DNA of 64,000 bases, taken from positions 1-64,000 of the forward strand of contig NZ_JAJTTE010000009.1 of assembly GCF_021343995.1 (NCBI RefSeq). Direction: 5' to 3'. This DNA comes from Pseudonocardia terrae (lineage in GTDB: Bacteria; Actinomycetota; Actinomycetes; Mycobacteriales; Pseudonocardiaceae). Shown here in pieces: positions 34,436 through 42,521 of the stretch. Each line of letters starts with the position of its first letter. Position 1 is the first letter of the stretch. A program made the position numbers and the translations under genes. Under the pieces are notes generated by a model. That model did no database searches. It saw only the letters and a list, made by a program, of their open reading frames with translations, and was not told the DNA's origin.

Positions 34436-35833
34436 TCAGGCCTGCGCCGCTGCCCTCGGTTCGACATCGAGGTCGACGGTGCTGAGGGGCAACTCGGGCG
34501 AACCACCGCACTCCCGACGCAACACTGGCATGATCTCCTCGGCGAAGTAGCTCATCTGCCCCTCTACCTCGTCGCCTCGAAAGCCGCCGAGCTCGAACCA
34601 GGCGTTGAACATGAAGTCCTCATAGCCGCACTGCTCCTTGATCTCCATGATCGAGTCGATCACGTACTGCTTCGACCCGTGGATGGCGACCTTCTTCTCC
34701 CGGAGCATGTCCGCGGTAACCTTCATGTTCAGGTCGTAGAACGGCTCGTCGGCCTCGGCCAGCACAGCCGCGAATCCGAACGGCCCGTAGTAGTCCCACT
34801 GGAGCTTCATAGCCCGTGCTGCCCGGTCCAGGTCGCCGAGACCCTTCTCGACGACGTGGATGTACCGACACGTCACCACGCCGCGGTGCTTGTCCGCGTC
34901 CCAGCCGCGTTTGAACTGACCGCGGTCCTGACGGTCGGGCCACCCTGCCGCTTCCGCCGCTTCGTAGTACAGGTCGATGTTCTTCCGGAGCCGGGAGTTC
35001 GGCTCGACGATGAAATAGCCGTTGATGCCGCGCTCGGCGGCCCACTTGACGGACCGAGGGCTGGTCAAGGGCTCCCACATCTGCGGGTACGGCTTCTGCA
35101 GCGGTTGCGGATACACGGAGAACTCGAGGAGTTTGGTGGTGGTCGCCTGTACTGGGTTCCCCCCGGAGTACATGTCCGGTCCGCCCACCTTGAGAACCTC
35201 GTCGAGCGCACGACCGACCCCGTGCTGGCTGAAGTAGGCAAGGGTTTGCTTGTGGTTCCACTTCGTGTACGAGGGCGGAAGTGACATGAACTCCCCGTGA
35301 TGCGAGAACGAGTCCTGGGTCCAAGCCTTCAGGATGATTTCGTAGGCTTCTTCGTAGTAGGCCCGATTGCGTTCCTGGTCCTGAATGGTGGAGCCATAAG
35401 GCCACCCGAAGGTCTCGTTCTCGCGCGGCTGGTAGCCGCGTCCGATGCCGAATTCCAGCCGGCCTCCGCTGATCACGTCGAGCATCGCTGCTTGCTCGGC
35501 GATCCTGATCGGGTGCCACCAGGTGATGATGTTCGCCGCCTGCGCCAGCCTGATTCTCTTGGTGCGCGCGGCGATCGCGGCCTCACCGAGTAAAGGGTTG
35601 GGGCTGAGTTCAGCGCCCTCGGGCTGGAAGTGGTGTTCCGTCTGGAACCAGTAGTCGAAGCCCAGCTTGTCGGCAAGGACTCCTTGCCGGACCTGGTTGA
35701 CGATCGTTCGTTGGGCTGACTGATGTGTGGTGGGGAGGTCGCCGTCGTTGACGACGACGCCCGCGCCATTCCACGGTACTTCCTTTGCCGGCAGGTCCGA
35801 TGCCCCGTTGTGGAACACCCCGATCTCGATCAT
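34436..35833 (-). CDS. LLM-class flavin-dependent oxidoreductase
   Basis: The 465-residue protein has a luciferase-like TIM barrel: DYWFQTEHHFQPEG, AARTKRIRLAQAANIITWWHPIRIAEQAAMLDVISGGRLEFGIGRGY and a late SVKWAAERGINGYFI. It is longer than the usual 330-400 residues, with inserts near residues 190-230 and at the C-terminus. Codon choice is visibly less G/C-biased than in neighbouring genes (for example ttcgtaggcttcttcg), which suggests later acquisition. It could be a monooxygenase using FMNH2; the substrate is unknown. A truncated MBL-fold gene lies upstream on the same strand. Confidence 0.82.
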   Translation of the reverse strand: MIEIGVFHNGASDLPAKEVPWNGAGVVVNDGDLPTTHQSAQRTIVNQVRQGVLADKLGFDYWFQTEHHFQPEGAELSPNPLLGEAAIAARTKRIRLAQAANIITWWHPIRIAEQAAMLDVISGGRLEFGIGRGYQPRENETFGWPYGSTIQDQERNRAYYEEAYEIILKAWTQDSFSHHGEFMSLPPSYTKWNHKQTLAYFSQHGVGRALDEVLKVGGPDMYSGGNPVQATTTKLLEFSVYPQPLQKPYPQMWEPLTSPRSVKWAAERGINGYFIVEPNSRLRKNIDLYYEAAEAAGWPDRQDRGQFKRGWDADKHRGVVTCRYIHVVEKGLGDLDRAARAMKLQWDYYGPFGFAAVLAEADEPFYDLNMKVTADMLREKKVAIHGSKQYVIDSIMEIKEQCGYEDFMFNAWFELGGFRGDEVEGQMSYFAEEIMPVLRRECGGSPELPLSTVDLDVEPRAAAQA

Positions 35834-35916
35834 CGAATTCTCCTCGTTCGTGCGTCGCCGCTACGCGTATGTGTAGCCTTCGTCGAAGCGGATCGTCTTC
35901 AGTTCCGCGCGGCCGT

Positions 35917-36207
35917 CTAGATGTCGGGTTCCTGTCTCGTCGTGCCGAACTGCTTCAGACGCAGTTCCAGGCATGCCTCAGGTGAGGCAGCCCCGAGATC
36001 CACCACCTCCTGCCATTCGGAGAGCCACTCGTCCGACCCTTGCGCGGACAGCCCGGTTTCCCGCAGGATCCGTCCCTGCGGCGTATCGACGATGTAGGCG
36101 ACAGCCGGGCACCGGTAGATCGTCCCGACGTGCTCGGCCTTGCTGACCAGCAGGGACTTGTCGAGCCCCACGTAACCCAGATCGACACCGCGGGGCGTCG
36201 CGCTCAT
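35917..36207 (-). pseudogene. N-terminal remnant of an MBL-fold lactonase
   Basis: The 96 residues match the first strands of AHL-lactonase-like proteins: VGTIYRCPAVAYIVDTPQGRILRETG, followed by the pre-motif region ACLELRLKQFGTTRQEPDI. The protein ends just where the zinc motif HxHxDH should begin. Sequence beyond the stop does not restore the family in any obvious frame. Codon usage is weakly biased, as in the adjacent LLM gene. It is either dead or a non-catalytic fragment. Confidence 0.65.
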
Positions 36208-36289
36208 GGCTGCCTCCCGATGGGGCAGGTCGCCGGCAGATCCGGCTCCTCACCATTCGATCGCCGTGACAAGGCTCACAGAGGTCTCA

Positions 36290-36308
36290 ACTTGACACAA
36301 GGTCAAGT
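36290..36308. promoter_or_regulatory. Perfect inverted repeat, MerR- or TetR-like operator
   Basis: ACTTGAC-acaag-GTCAAGT has 7-bp perfect arms and a 5-base spacer. CTTGAC...GTCAAG dyads are usual for MerR-family sites, but no MerR gene is in the window. It lies between the MBL remnant and the gene at 36502. Confidence 0.5.
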
Positions 36309-36390
36309 CGAGGTCCGGTGCCGAAGTTCGGAACGCGGTATGAGTCGCTCGGAGGGTCGACCATTGCCGCCGGCGGCGGCGCACCCAGGT

Positions 36391-36436
36391 GTCCCCCTAA
36401 GTGCACTGGGTCACAGAGATCGTCGCTCCCTACCGT
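36391..36436 (+). promoter_or_regulatory. Promoter with GTSCAC-N4-GTGSAC activator box (site 1)
   Basis: GTCCCC-ctaa-GTGCAC (36391-36406) is followed after one base by a possible -35 GGGTCA (36408-36413) and, 17 bp later, -10 TACCGT (36431-36436). The dyad is centred about 44 bp before the expected start point, the position of class II activators such as LuxR-type proteins. A second region at 42370 repeats ACTGGGTCACAG and the same arrangement. Confidence 0.6.
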
Positions 36437-36501
36437 CTCACCAGCGCGGATGCGCTTCCGAGTCACGAGCGCCCCAGCGTGGGGGCGGGGACGGAGCAGC
36501 G

Positions 36502-36876
36502 ATGAGCGGCGAGCTCACGGACGTCGGTACGGGCGTCACCCTCTTCACGGCCGGCGAGGTGCGCGGCACGGCCCGATGGTTCCACGACACCTCGGACGTC
36601 CTGTCGATCGACGACGACGACCTCGAGGAGACGATCGCCTTCGTCAACAAGGGCGGCATGACCTTCCTGTCCCCGATCCTGCCGGACCTCAAGGCGATCG
36701 TGTGCACCGCGGGCAGCCGCGAGTCCCACCTCGCGATCCTCTCCCGGGAGTCCGACGTGCCGTGTGTGCTCGCGGCGCAGCTGTCCGGCGAGATCGCCGA
36801 CGGCGACACCGTGGTCCTCGACCTGTCGGACGCCGAGACCACCCGGATCGCCGTGGCGGCGGGGGTCAGCGCGTGA
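36502..36876 (+). CDS. Stand-alone PEP-utiliser phosphohistidine (swivel) domain, module 1
   Basis: The 124-residue protein is only the mobile His domain of PEP-utilising enzymes. It has GGMTFLSPILPDLKAIVC, then GSRESHLAILSRE with the phospho-acceptor His76, DVPCVLA and a final DGDTVVLDL. In PPDK the motif reads GGxTSHxA; here the Thr two places before His is Glu and the residue after His is Leu, a change shared by the two other swivel domains of this cluster. It must be phosphorylated by another protein, most likely the PPDK-like gene at 46993. The stop overlaps the next gene (GTGA). Confidence 0.82.
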   Translation: MSGELTDVGTGVTLFTAGEVRGTARWFHDTSDVLSIDDDDLEETIAFVNKGGMTFLSPILPDLKAIVCTAGSRESHLAILSRESDVPCVLAAQLSGEIADGDTVVLDLSDAETTRIAVAAGVSA

Positions 36877-38069
36877 CAGCGGAGCCGATCGCGCCGGAGA
36901 ACCTCAAGGCGCTCTACACCGACGCCTCCTACGAGCCGACGCTCGAGGAGTGGAACCACCTGGTCCACGTGGGTGGTGCCGCCTACAAGTCCGAGCTCTC
37001 GGCGCGGACGGTGTTCGAGTCCGAGCTGTTCGGGATGAACACCTACATCCTGATGGCGATGATGGAGGACTACCTCCGCGTCCCCGAGCGGCTGCGGACG
37101 ATCCGCAAGCACGCGTCGCCCGCGGAGCTCGTGCGCCGCGCGCTCCCGATCGGGAACAAGCGCAGCTTCATCAACCTGGCCGCGATGCCGCTGCACTACC
37201 TGACCGGTCGCGAGCTGTTCGTCGACCTCGGCGAGAACTCCCTCGCCGACGGGCTGGAGGACCAGCTCGAGGTGCTGCGGTTCTGGCGCGAGGCCACGAT
37301 CGCGATGCGCACCGACGGCGTGCTGTTCAACATGGACGCCGAGCCCGCGAACTCCAGCCACGTCGTCGGCGACCGGCTGCTGGCCGAGATCCGCTCGCAC
37401 CTGCTGCCCGCCGACGACGTGATCAAGACGGCGATCCGCAAGTTCGGCGCCCGGCTCACCGCCTACGCGTTCCTGGAGAACTGCGACGCCCGCACCGCGG
37501 TCTGCGACACCGGCCCCTACGAGCTGGAGGACGGCACCTTCCTCGCCCTGCGCGAGACCTGTGCCGACGGCGACGGCGACTTCCCCTGGCTCGACGGGAT
37601 CCGCGAGACGCTGCCCTACCACCACTTCGTGATCGCCTACCGGCTGCCCGCGCACGTCAAGATGGACAACAACGTCTGGGGCACCGCCTGGTTCACGCCG
37701 AGCGACTACCAGGCGGACATCCTCGAGACCCGGGTGTTCTGCACCGACGGCGACGTGCTGCGCCCGCTGGACCTCGCCGAGATCGACGAGGCGACCAAGG
37801 CGATCCGCAAGGCCCACCGGGCCCTCTACCAGCGCCTCGCCGAGACCGATCCGGAGGAGCGCAACCTCTACGCCACGCAGATGTACGCGTGGAAGACCAA
37901 GGCCTGGGCGCGGCTCGCCGGCTGCTACGACGAGATCGACTGGTCCGTCACCCCGCGCATCGCCGGGTCCTACGAGAGGTTCTCCGACCCGAACACCGCA
38001 CTGCAGCTCATCGGCGGGGTGTTCGTGCCCCAGGACCGCGACGGCTGCTTCCGACCCCTGGGAGGCTGA
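36873..38069 (+). CDS. Unknown-fold partner of the swivel domain, paralogue A
   Basis: The 398-residue protein has no family I can name. It is clearly related to the C-terminal 390 residues of the 38073 protein and to the 43258 protein. Shared blocks are SELFGMNTYILM, LTGRELF, ENCDARTAVCDTGPYELEDG with two Cys-Asp pairs, DFPWLDG and YATQMYAWKTKAWARLAGCYDEIDW. Because the 38073 protein fuses this unit to a swivel domain, A should receive phosphate from the module 1 swivel and may be the site where the organic substrate is phosphorylated. That role is inferred, not seen. Confidence 0.75.
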   Translation: MTAEPIAPENLKALYTDASYEPTLEEWNHLVHVGGAAYKSELSARTVFESELFGMNTYILMAMMEDYLRVPERLRTIRKHASPAELVRRALPIGNKRSFINLAAMPLHYLTGRELFVDLGENSLADGLEDQLEVLRFWREATIAMRTDGVLFNMDAEPANSSHVVGDRLLAEIRSHLLPADDVIKTAIRKFGARLTAYAFLENCDARTAVCDTGPYELEDGTFLALRETCADGDGDFPWLDGIRETLPYHHFVIAYRLPAHVKMDNNVWGTAWFTPSDYQADILETRVFCTDGDVLRPLDLAEIDEATKAIRKAHRALYQRLAETDPEERNLYATQMYAWKTKAWARLAGCYDEIDWSVTPRIAGSYERFSDPNTALQLIGGVFVPQDRDGCFRPLGG

Positions 38070-38072
38070 CCG

Positions 38073-39692
38073 ATGTCACTGATCGGCAAGGGCACGCCCT
38101 CGTACACCTTCACCCGCACCACCGGCCTGGTCCGCTGGTTCCGCGAGCCCCAGGACGTGATCGACTCGCTCGATTCGGACCTGGAATCGACCGTCGCGCT
38201 GGTCGCCTCGGGCGGCACGACGTTCCTGTCCCCGATCCTCGGCAGGCTCGCGGGCATCGTCTGCCTCGACGGCACGCTGCGCTCCCACCTGGCGATCGTG
38301 TCCCGGGAGTTCGAGGTGCCCTGCCTGGTCGGCACGGACCTCACCGCGGACCTCACCGACGGCACCGAGATCGTCCTGGACATCGAGGACGGCGCGGGCG
38401 TGGTCCGCGCCGGCGCGGAACCCGCAGAGGCTCCTCCCGTCGCGGACGTGAGCGCCGCCTGGTGGTCCTACGTCCGCCGGGTCGGCGACGAGATCGCCGT
38501 GAAGGACTTCGACGTCACGGTGTCCCCGGAGGCCCTCGACGCGCTGCTCGCCGAGGAGCTCACCGACGACCGGCTCGACGACCTGGTCCAGCACATGGGC
38601 CGCGCCTTCAAGCCGGAGATGACCCGGCGCTCGGGCTTCACCTCCGAGCTGTTCCCGATGCTGCCGTACATGTCCCTGTCCGTGATCGAGGACTTCCACA
38701 GCTACGCCGAGCGGGTCGCGGTCATCGACGCCGCGATGCCGGCGGAGGAGATCGGGAAGCGGCTGCGCGAGGGGCCGAACCGGGTCAGCCCGCTGTGGAT
38801 CTGGATGATCGGCTACCACTACCTGTGCGGCCGCGAGTGCCTGATCCAGATGGGGAAGCTCAAGCCGAGCGAGCGCCGCGAGGAGATCCGCACGGTCGTC
38901 GACTTCTGGCGCCGGCTGACGCTGGCCCACCGCGGCGACGGCACGATGGACTACAAGGACGCCGGGTTCACCAACCGGTACCTGCCGCAGGGCGTCGTCG
39001 ACGAGCTGGCGGACGCGGCGACCCCGCTGGACGCGGCCGCGTCGAAGGCCCTGAAGCGGCTCAACGCCACGGTGTCCGGCTACTCGTTCCTGTACTTCTG
39101 CGACTCCCGGGTCGGGATCTGCGATTCGGGGCCGTACCCGCGCGGCACCCGGAAGACCCTGGTGCGGGACTACCTCTCGCTGGGCCCGAGCGCCTGGGCC
39201 TACCCGTGGGCCGAGGACCTGGAGCCGCCCTACACCGGGCTGACCATGGCGTTGACCTACGACCCGGCGTCCTTCCGCGAGTTCGAGATCAACGACTGGG
39301 GCACCACGTTCACCGAGCCGGACCAGCTGCTGGCCTCGGTGACCGAGGCGGCGGTGTTCGGCTGGCGTCCGGACGGCACGCGGGAGCAGCTGTCCCCCGA
39401 GGCCTGGCCGGAGGTGGCGGCCGCCCTCACGGCGTCGCACATGACGCTCTACCAGCGCTTCGCGGGCATGGACCGGAAGGACCGCATCTTCGCCGCCACC
39501 CAGATGTACACCTCCGGGCTGCGGCCGTTCGCCGCCCTGGCGGGGGTCACGGACCAGGTCGACTGGTCCTTCTCGCCGGACACGCTGGCCCTCTACCCGG
39601 ACCCGTTCGACGACGACGACCAGGCCGCCGCGATCTTCGGGACCGCGCTGGTGGCCAACGACATGCCGGGCTCGTTCTCGCCCGTGCGCTAG
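38073..39692 (+). CDS. Swivel domain fused to unknown catalytic unit, paralogue B
   Basis: This is a 539-residue natural fusion. Residues 1-110 form a His swivel domain (GGTTFLSPILGRLAGIVC, GTLRSHLAIVSRE with His72, EVPCLVG, DGTEIVLDI), and residues 150-539 are the second copy of the unknown unit (SELFPMLPYMSLS, LCGREC, FCDSRVGICDSGPYPRG, YPWAEDL, AATQMYTSGLRPFAALAGVTDQVDW). The fusion is direct evidence that the two parts work together in modules 1 and 3, where they are separate genes. It starts 3 bases after gene A. No membrane segment or signal peptide is seen, so it is cytoplasmic. Confidence 0.78.
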   Translation: MSLIGKGTPSYTFTRTTGLVRWFREPQDVIDSLDSDLESTVALVASGGTTFLSPILGRLAGIVCLDGTLRSHLAIVSREFEVPCLVGTDLTADLTDGTEIVLDIEDGAGVVRAGAEPAEAPPVADVSAAWWSYVRRVGDEIAVKDFDVTVSPEALDALLAEELTDDRLDDLVQHMGRAFKPEMTRRSGFTSELFPMLPYMSLSVIEDFHSYAERVAVIDAAMPAEEIGKRLREGPNRVSPLWIWMIGYHYLCGRECLIQMGKLKPSERREEIRTVVDFWRRLTLAHRGDGTMDYKDAGFTNRYLPQGVVDELADAATPLDAAASKALKRLNATVSGYSFLYFCDSRVGICDSGPYPRGTRKTLVRDYLSLGPSAWAYPWAEDLEPPYTGLTMALTYDPASFREFEINDWGTTFTEPDQLLASVTEAAVFGWRPDGTREQLSPEAWPEVAAALTASHMTLYQRFAGMDRKDRIFAATQMYTSGLRPFAALAGVTDQVDWSFSPDTLALYPDPFDDDDQAAAIFGTALVANDMPGSFSPVR

Positions 39693-39699
39693 GAGCGTC

Positions 39700-40845
39700 A
39701 TGCGCCAGTCCATGCAGATCCTCACCGCGGCCGACGAGCTGCTGTGCCACCAGACCCCGGAGACGTTCGCGACGATCGCGCACGCGGACATCTCCTGGAC
39801 CGAGAAGCTGTGGGCCTCGCTGTTCGCCCGCGACGGCTCGCTGCAGGTGGACGTCGGGATCGGCAAGTACCACAACCGGAACGTGATCGACATGTTCGCG
39901 GGGATCTCCCGCGGGAAGGAGCAGCTCACCGTCCGGGCGAGCAGGCAGCTGGACCTCGACCCGGACCGGGTCGGGGTGGGTCCGCTGGACTACGAGGTCC
40001 TCGAGCCGCTGCGGAAGGTGCGGTTCGTGCTGCGGGAGAACCACATGCTCCCGATCCGCTTCGACCTCACCGTCACCGGCGTGCTGCCGCCGTTCCTGGA
40101 GAAGAAGGACGCGCAGCGCGAGCCGCAGGGCTTCCGCATCCAGTCCGACCTCCTGCGCTACCACCAGTCCTCGACGATCTCGGGCACCGTCTGGATCGAC
40201 GGGGAGGAGATCACGGTGCGGGACGAGGAGTGGTTCGGCTTCCGCGACCACTCCTGGGGTGTGCGGATGGACGTGGGCGAGCCCGCGCCGGACGTCTACA
40301 AGCCGCAGCGGCTCAACCAGGACTTCCTGCTCACCTGGAGCCCGATGTACCTGCGCCGCCCGGACGGCACGGAGTACGAGATCCACCACTACCACCAGGC
40401 CGTCGACGACAAGACCACGTACTTCTCGGGGTTCGCCAACGAGGCCGACGGGACTCAGACCGAGCTCCACGGGATGGTGGACGAGCTGAAGTTCGACCCG
40501 GTCAACCGGCGCCTGCTGGGCGGCAAGATGACCTTCGACGCGGGCTGGGGCAGGACCCGGACCGTGGAGATCGAGCCGATCAGCGACACCGGCTTCCACC
40601 TCGGTGCGGGTCTGTACTTCGGGTTCAGGGGCCACCGCCACGGGCAGTGGCACGGCCCCCAGCACCTCGACGGCGAGCGCTTCGCGGACGTCACCACCCA
40701 CGAGGCCGTGGAGGAGATCCACCAGCTCCGCGACTGCGTGATCCGCGTCCGCGAGGGCGACGCCGTGGGCTACGGCATCTTCGAGTCCATGGTGATCGGC
40801 GGGCACCCGCGCTACGGCCTCACCCGCGAGAGCTCCTTCCTGTGA
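39700..40845 (+). CDS. Lipocalin-like protein (AttH/CrtC-like, DUF7064-type)
   Basis: The 381-residue beta-rich protein has the mark EWFGFRDHSWGVR at about residue 175, found in the AttH/CrtC-like lipocalin families that include carotenoid hydratases. Other blocks are LRENHMLPIRFDLTVTG and YEIHHYHQAVDDKTTYFSGF. It probably binds or hydrates a hydrophobic substrate such as a terpenoid or steroid. It follows gene B by 7 bases and ends the first half of the cluster. The enzymatic activity is uncertain. Confidence 0.65.
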   Translation: MRQSMQILTAADELLCHQTPETFATIAHADISWTEKLWASLFARDGSLQVDVGIGKYHNRNVIDMFAGISRGKEQLTVRASRQLDLDPDRVGVGPLDYEVLEPLRKVRFVLRENHMLPIRFDLTVTGVLPPFLEKKDAQREPQGFRIQSDLLRYHQSSTISGTVWIDGEEITVRDEEWFGFRDHSWGVRMDVGEPAPDVYKPQRLNQDFLLTWSPMYLRRPDGTEYEIHHYHQAVDDKTTYFSGFANEADGTQTELHGMVDELKFDPVNRRLLGGKMTFDAGWGRTRTVEIEPISDTGFHLGAGLYFGFRGHRHGQWHGPQHLDGERFADVTTHEAVEEIHQLRDCVIRVREGDAVGYGIFESMVIGGHPRYGLTRESSFL

Positions 40846-40849
40846 CCCT

Positions 40850-40889
40850 GTGAGTGGCGATGGTCGCCCTGACGACCATCGCCACTCAC
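40850..40889. terminator. Very strong hairpin terminator
   Basis: A perfect 17-bp stem (GTGAGTGGCGATGGTCG and its complement) with a 6-base loop starts 5 bases after the stop of the lipocalin-like gene and ends 8 bases from the convergent VapC gene. It can end both transcripts and separates the first two modules from the rest. Confidence 0.8.
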
Positions 40890-40897
40890 GACTCCGG

Positions 40898-41302
40898 TCA
40901 GGACCCCAGCAGGCGCACCGGGACGTCGGGCAGCTCATCGAACCTCGCCCGTGCGTCCGTGGTCAGCAGCACTCGGTCGGTGGCCCGGGCCGTCGCGGCG
41001 ATGATCAGGTCGTGCGGGCCCCGTGGACGGCTCGTGCGCCGGACATGGGCGCGCAGGGCGGCGTGGTGCTCGGCGACCTTCACCGTGTAGTCCACCACCG
41101 GGATGATGGCCAGCAGACCGTCGAGGTAGGGGCGCTGCGACGCACGGCGGCCCGGATCAGGGTCCTGTTCGATGCCGGCGAGGAACTCGGCCACCGCGAC
41201 CGCGGGGAGTGCGAGTTCCTCGCTGTCGCTGATCGTGGCGAGATCGAGCCTGCCACGCGCGGTGGCCACCAGGACACCGGTATCGAGGATCACTCCTGCC
41301 AA
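40898..41302 (-). CDS. PIN-domain toxin (VapC-like)
   Basis: The 134-residue PIN ribonuclease has acidic residues in ILDTGVLVA, the conserved Glu in AVAEFLAGIE, and the Asp pair in PRGPHDLIIAATA and LTTDARARFDEL. PIN toxins cut RNA when free of antitoxin. It overlaps the antitoxin gene by 13 bases. Confidence 0.85.
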   Translation of the reverse strand: MAGVILDTGVLVATARGRLDLATISDSEELALPAVAVAEFLAGIEQDPDPGRRASQRPYLDGLLAIIPVVDYTVKVAEHHAALRAHVRRTSRPRGPHDLIIAATARATDRVLLTTDARARFDELPDVPVRLLGS

Positions 41303-41553
41303 GGATCGTCGTCCGTACCGGAGGCGGCCCCGCGAGCCGCCGCGACGTTCGCCTCGAACTCGTCGTCGAAGACATGACGGTCCTGCCAGCTCCGGACGAA
41401 CTCCTTCACTGCGGCGCCGTTGCCTCGGGGCGAGGGCACGATCATCGCGACCTGGCGCCCACCCCGGGTGACGACGACGGTCTCACCCTTCTCCGCGCCG
41501 TCGAGCACCGCGGAGAAGCTGCGGGCGACCTCGGTCGCGGAGAGCTCCTTCAC
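41290..41553 (-). CDS. Phd/YefM-type antitoxin
   Basis: The 87-residue protein has an N-terminal Phd/YefM DNA-binding fold (ELSATEVARSFSAVLDGAEKGETVVVTRGGRQVAMIVP) and a flexible C-terminus that would wrap the toxin (VRSWQDRHVFDDEFEANVAAARG). It lies upstream of and overlaps the toxin gene, the normal order, and should autoregulate the pair. Confidence 0.85.
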   Translation of the reverse strand: MKELSATEVARSFSAVLDGAEKGETVVVTRGGRQVAMIVPSPRGNGAAVKEFVRSWQDRHVFDDEFEANVAAARGAASGTDDDPWQE

Positions 41554-41577
41554 GGAATCAGATTATCAGATTCACGG

Positions 41578-42402
41578 TCAGCGGGAGCGGGCGAGCAGCG
41601 CCAGCTCCATGCGGGACTGGCAGCCGGTGGCGGCCAGGATCCGGCTGACGTACTTCTTCACGCTGTCCTCGGCCAGCGACAGCGTCTCGGCGATGTCGGC
41701 GTTCGACAGGCCCTCCGCGACCAGCTGCACCACCTGGCGCTGCCGCTCCGACAGGCCCGCGAGCGCCGCCTTGGGGCGGGACACCGGCAGGCTGCGGGCG
41801 ATGGCCGACAGCTGGCGGCTGAGCAGCCGCAGCGTGGCCAGCTCGGCCGGCCCGAGCTTGTCCGCCCGCGGGTCGAACATGCCGACGAGCGCGGTGTGCC
41901 CGCCCGGCAGCTCCAGCCGCAGCGCGGCCGCGCACTCCATGCCCCACGTCGCGTGCAGGAAGTGCCGCACGTAGGCCTCGGCCGCGGCCGGGAGCGTGCC
42001 GCGCGCCTGCAGCTCGCTCAGCGACGCCAGCCCGCTCGACACGAGCTGGCGCATGGCCATCGGCGTGCCGAAGATGTCGTGGCGCGACCAGCGCTCCTGG
42101 TACTCCGGGAGCATCCGGGCGGTGTTGCCCTCGGTCAGCGGCGACAGGTCGCCGAACACGTTGTGGAAGGTGGCCCCGGCGAAGAACGAGACGTGCTGCA
42201 GGGCGAAGTGGCTGCTCAGCGCCGCGACCATCTGCTCTTTGAAGTCGGGGAGCGAGGCGGCGCTGTCGCAGCACTCCAGCACGTCGAAGGCCCGTTCGTA
42301 ATCGGCCTTCCGGAGCACGGGACGAGTCTGGCGGCGAGGGGACCGGGGAGTCGTCGCTGACGCCTGACTGTCCACCAACGTGGACTGGGTCACAGGGCTC
42401 AC
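41578..42402 (-). CDS. LuxR-family regulator with sensor domain (paralogue 1)
   Basis: The 274 residues comprise a GAF/autoinducer-like sensor (FDVLECCDSAASLPDFKEQMVAALSSHFALQHVSFFAG to about residue 200) and a C-terminal LuxR HTH (LSERQRQVVQLVAEGLSNADIAETLSLAEDSVKKYVSRILAATG). It is a paralogue of the 60813 protein, with a nearly identical recognition-helix stretch. GTG 42402 is preceded by aaagg; GTG 42318 would match the length of its paralogue. A GTSCAC-type dyad sits inside its first codons, so it may regulate itself and the divergent genes at 42522. Confidence 0.83.
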   Translation of the reverse strand: MSPVTQSTLVDSQASATTPRSPRRQTRPVLRKADYERAFDVLECCDSAASLPDFKEQMVAALSSHFALQHVSFFAGATFHNVFGDLSPLTEGNTARMLPEYQERWSRHDIFGTPMAMRQLVSSGLASLSELQARGTLPAAAEAYVRHFLHATWGMECAAALRLELPGGHTALVGMFDPRADKLGPAELATLRLLSRQLSAIARSLPVSRPKAALAGLSERQRQVVQLVAEGLSNADIAETLSLAEDSVKKYVSRILAATGCQSRMELALLARSR

Positions 42403-42414
42403 GGTACCTACCTT
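42370..42414 (+). promoter_or_regulatory. Promoter with GTSCAC-N4-GTGSAC activator box (site 2)
   Basis: GTCCAC-caac-GTGGAC (42370-42385) is a perfect 6+6 dyad. One base later comes GGGTCA (42387-42392) and, 16 bp on, TACCTT (42409-42414). This copies the layout of site 1 at 36391, including the shared ACTGGGTCACAG. It should drive the genes from 42522. It lies within the start of the divergent LuxR gene. Confidence 0.65.
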
Positions 42415-42504
42415 TCCACCTCGTGAACAGCAGGGGATCCGATGGGGTGAGGGCCCGGATCCGCCGCCGGTGGCTCACCCGCCGGCACGACCTCGACGGT
42501 TCCG

Positions 42505-42515
42505 CTCACAGTGAG
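42505..42515. promoter_or_regulatory. Short palindrome over the leader
   Basis: CTCAC-A-GTGAG lies just before the Shine-Dalgarno gaggtg and ATG 42522. It could be a secondary operator or chance. Confidence 0.25.
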
Positions 42516-42521
42516 GTGACG

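Larger units (their letters stand above)
36208..36501. other. Divergent control region
   Basis: This 294-bp gap has no gene. It carries an ACTTGAC dyad (36290-36308) and, nearer the plus gene, the GTSCAC-type dyad and promoter (36391-36436), both listed separately. Confidence 0.6.

Noticed and set aside
36764..39886. A 1040-residue open frame over the swivel and paralogue genes
   Set aside because: Arg/Pro/Gly-rich shadow of genes A and B in another frame; the real frames carry conserved motifs and overlapping starts and stops.
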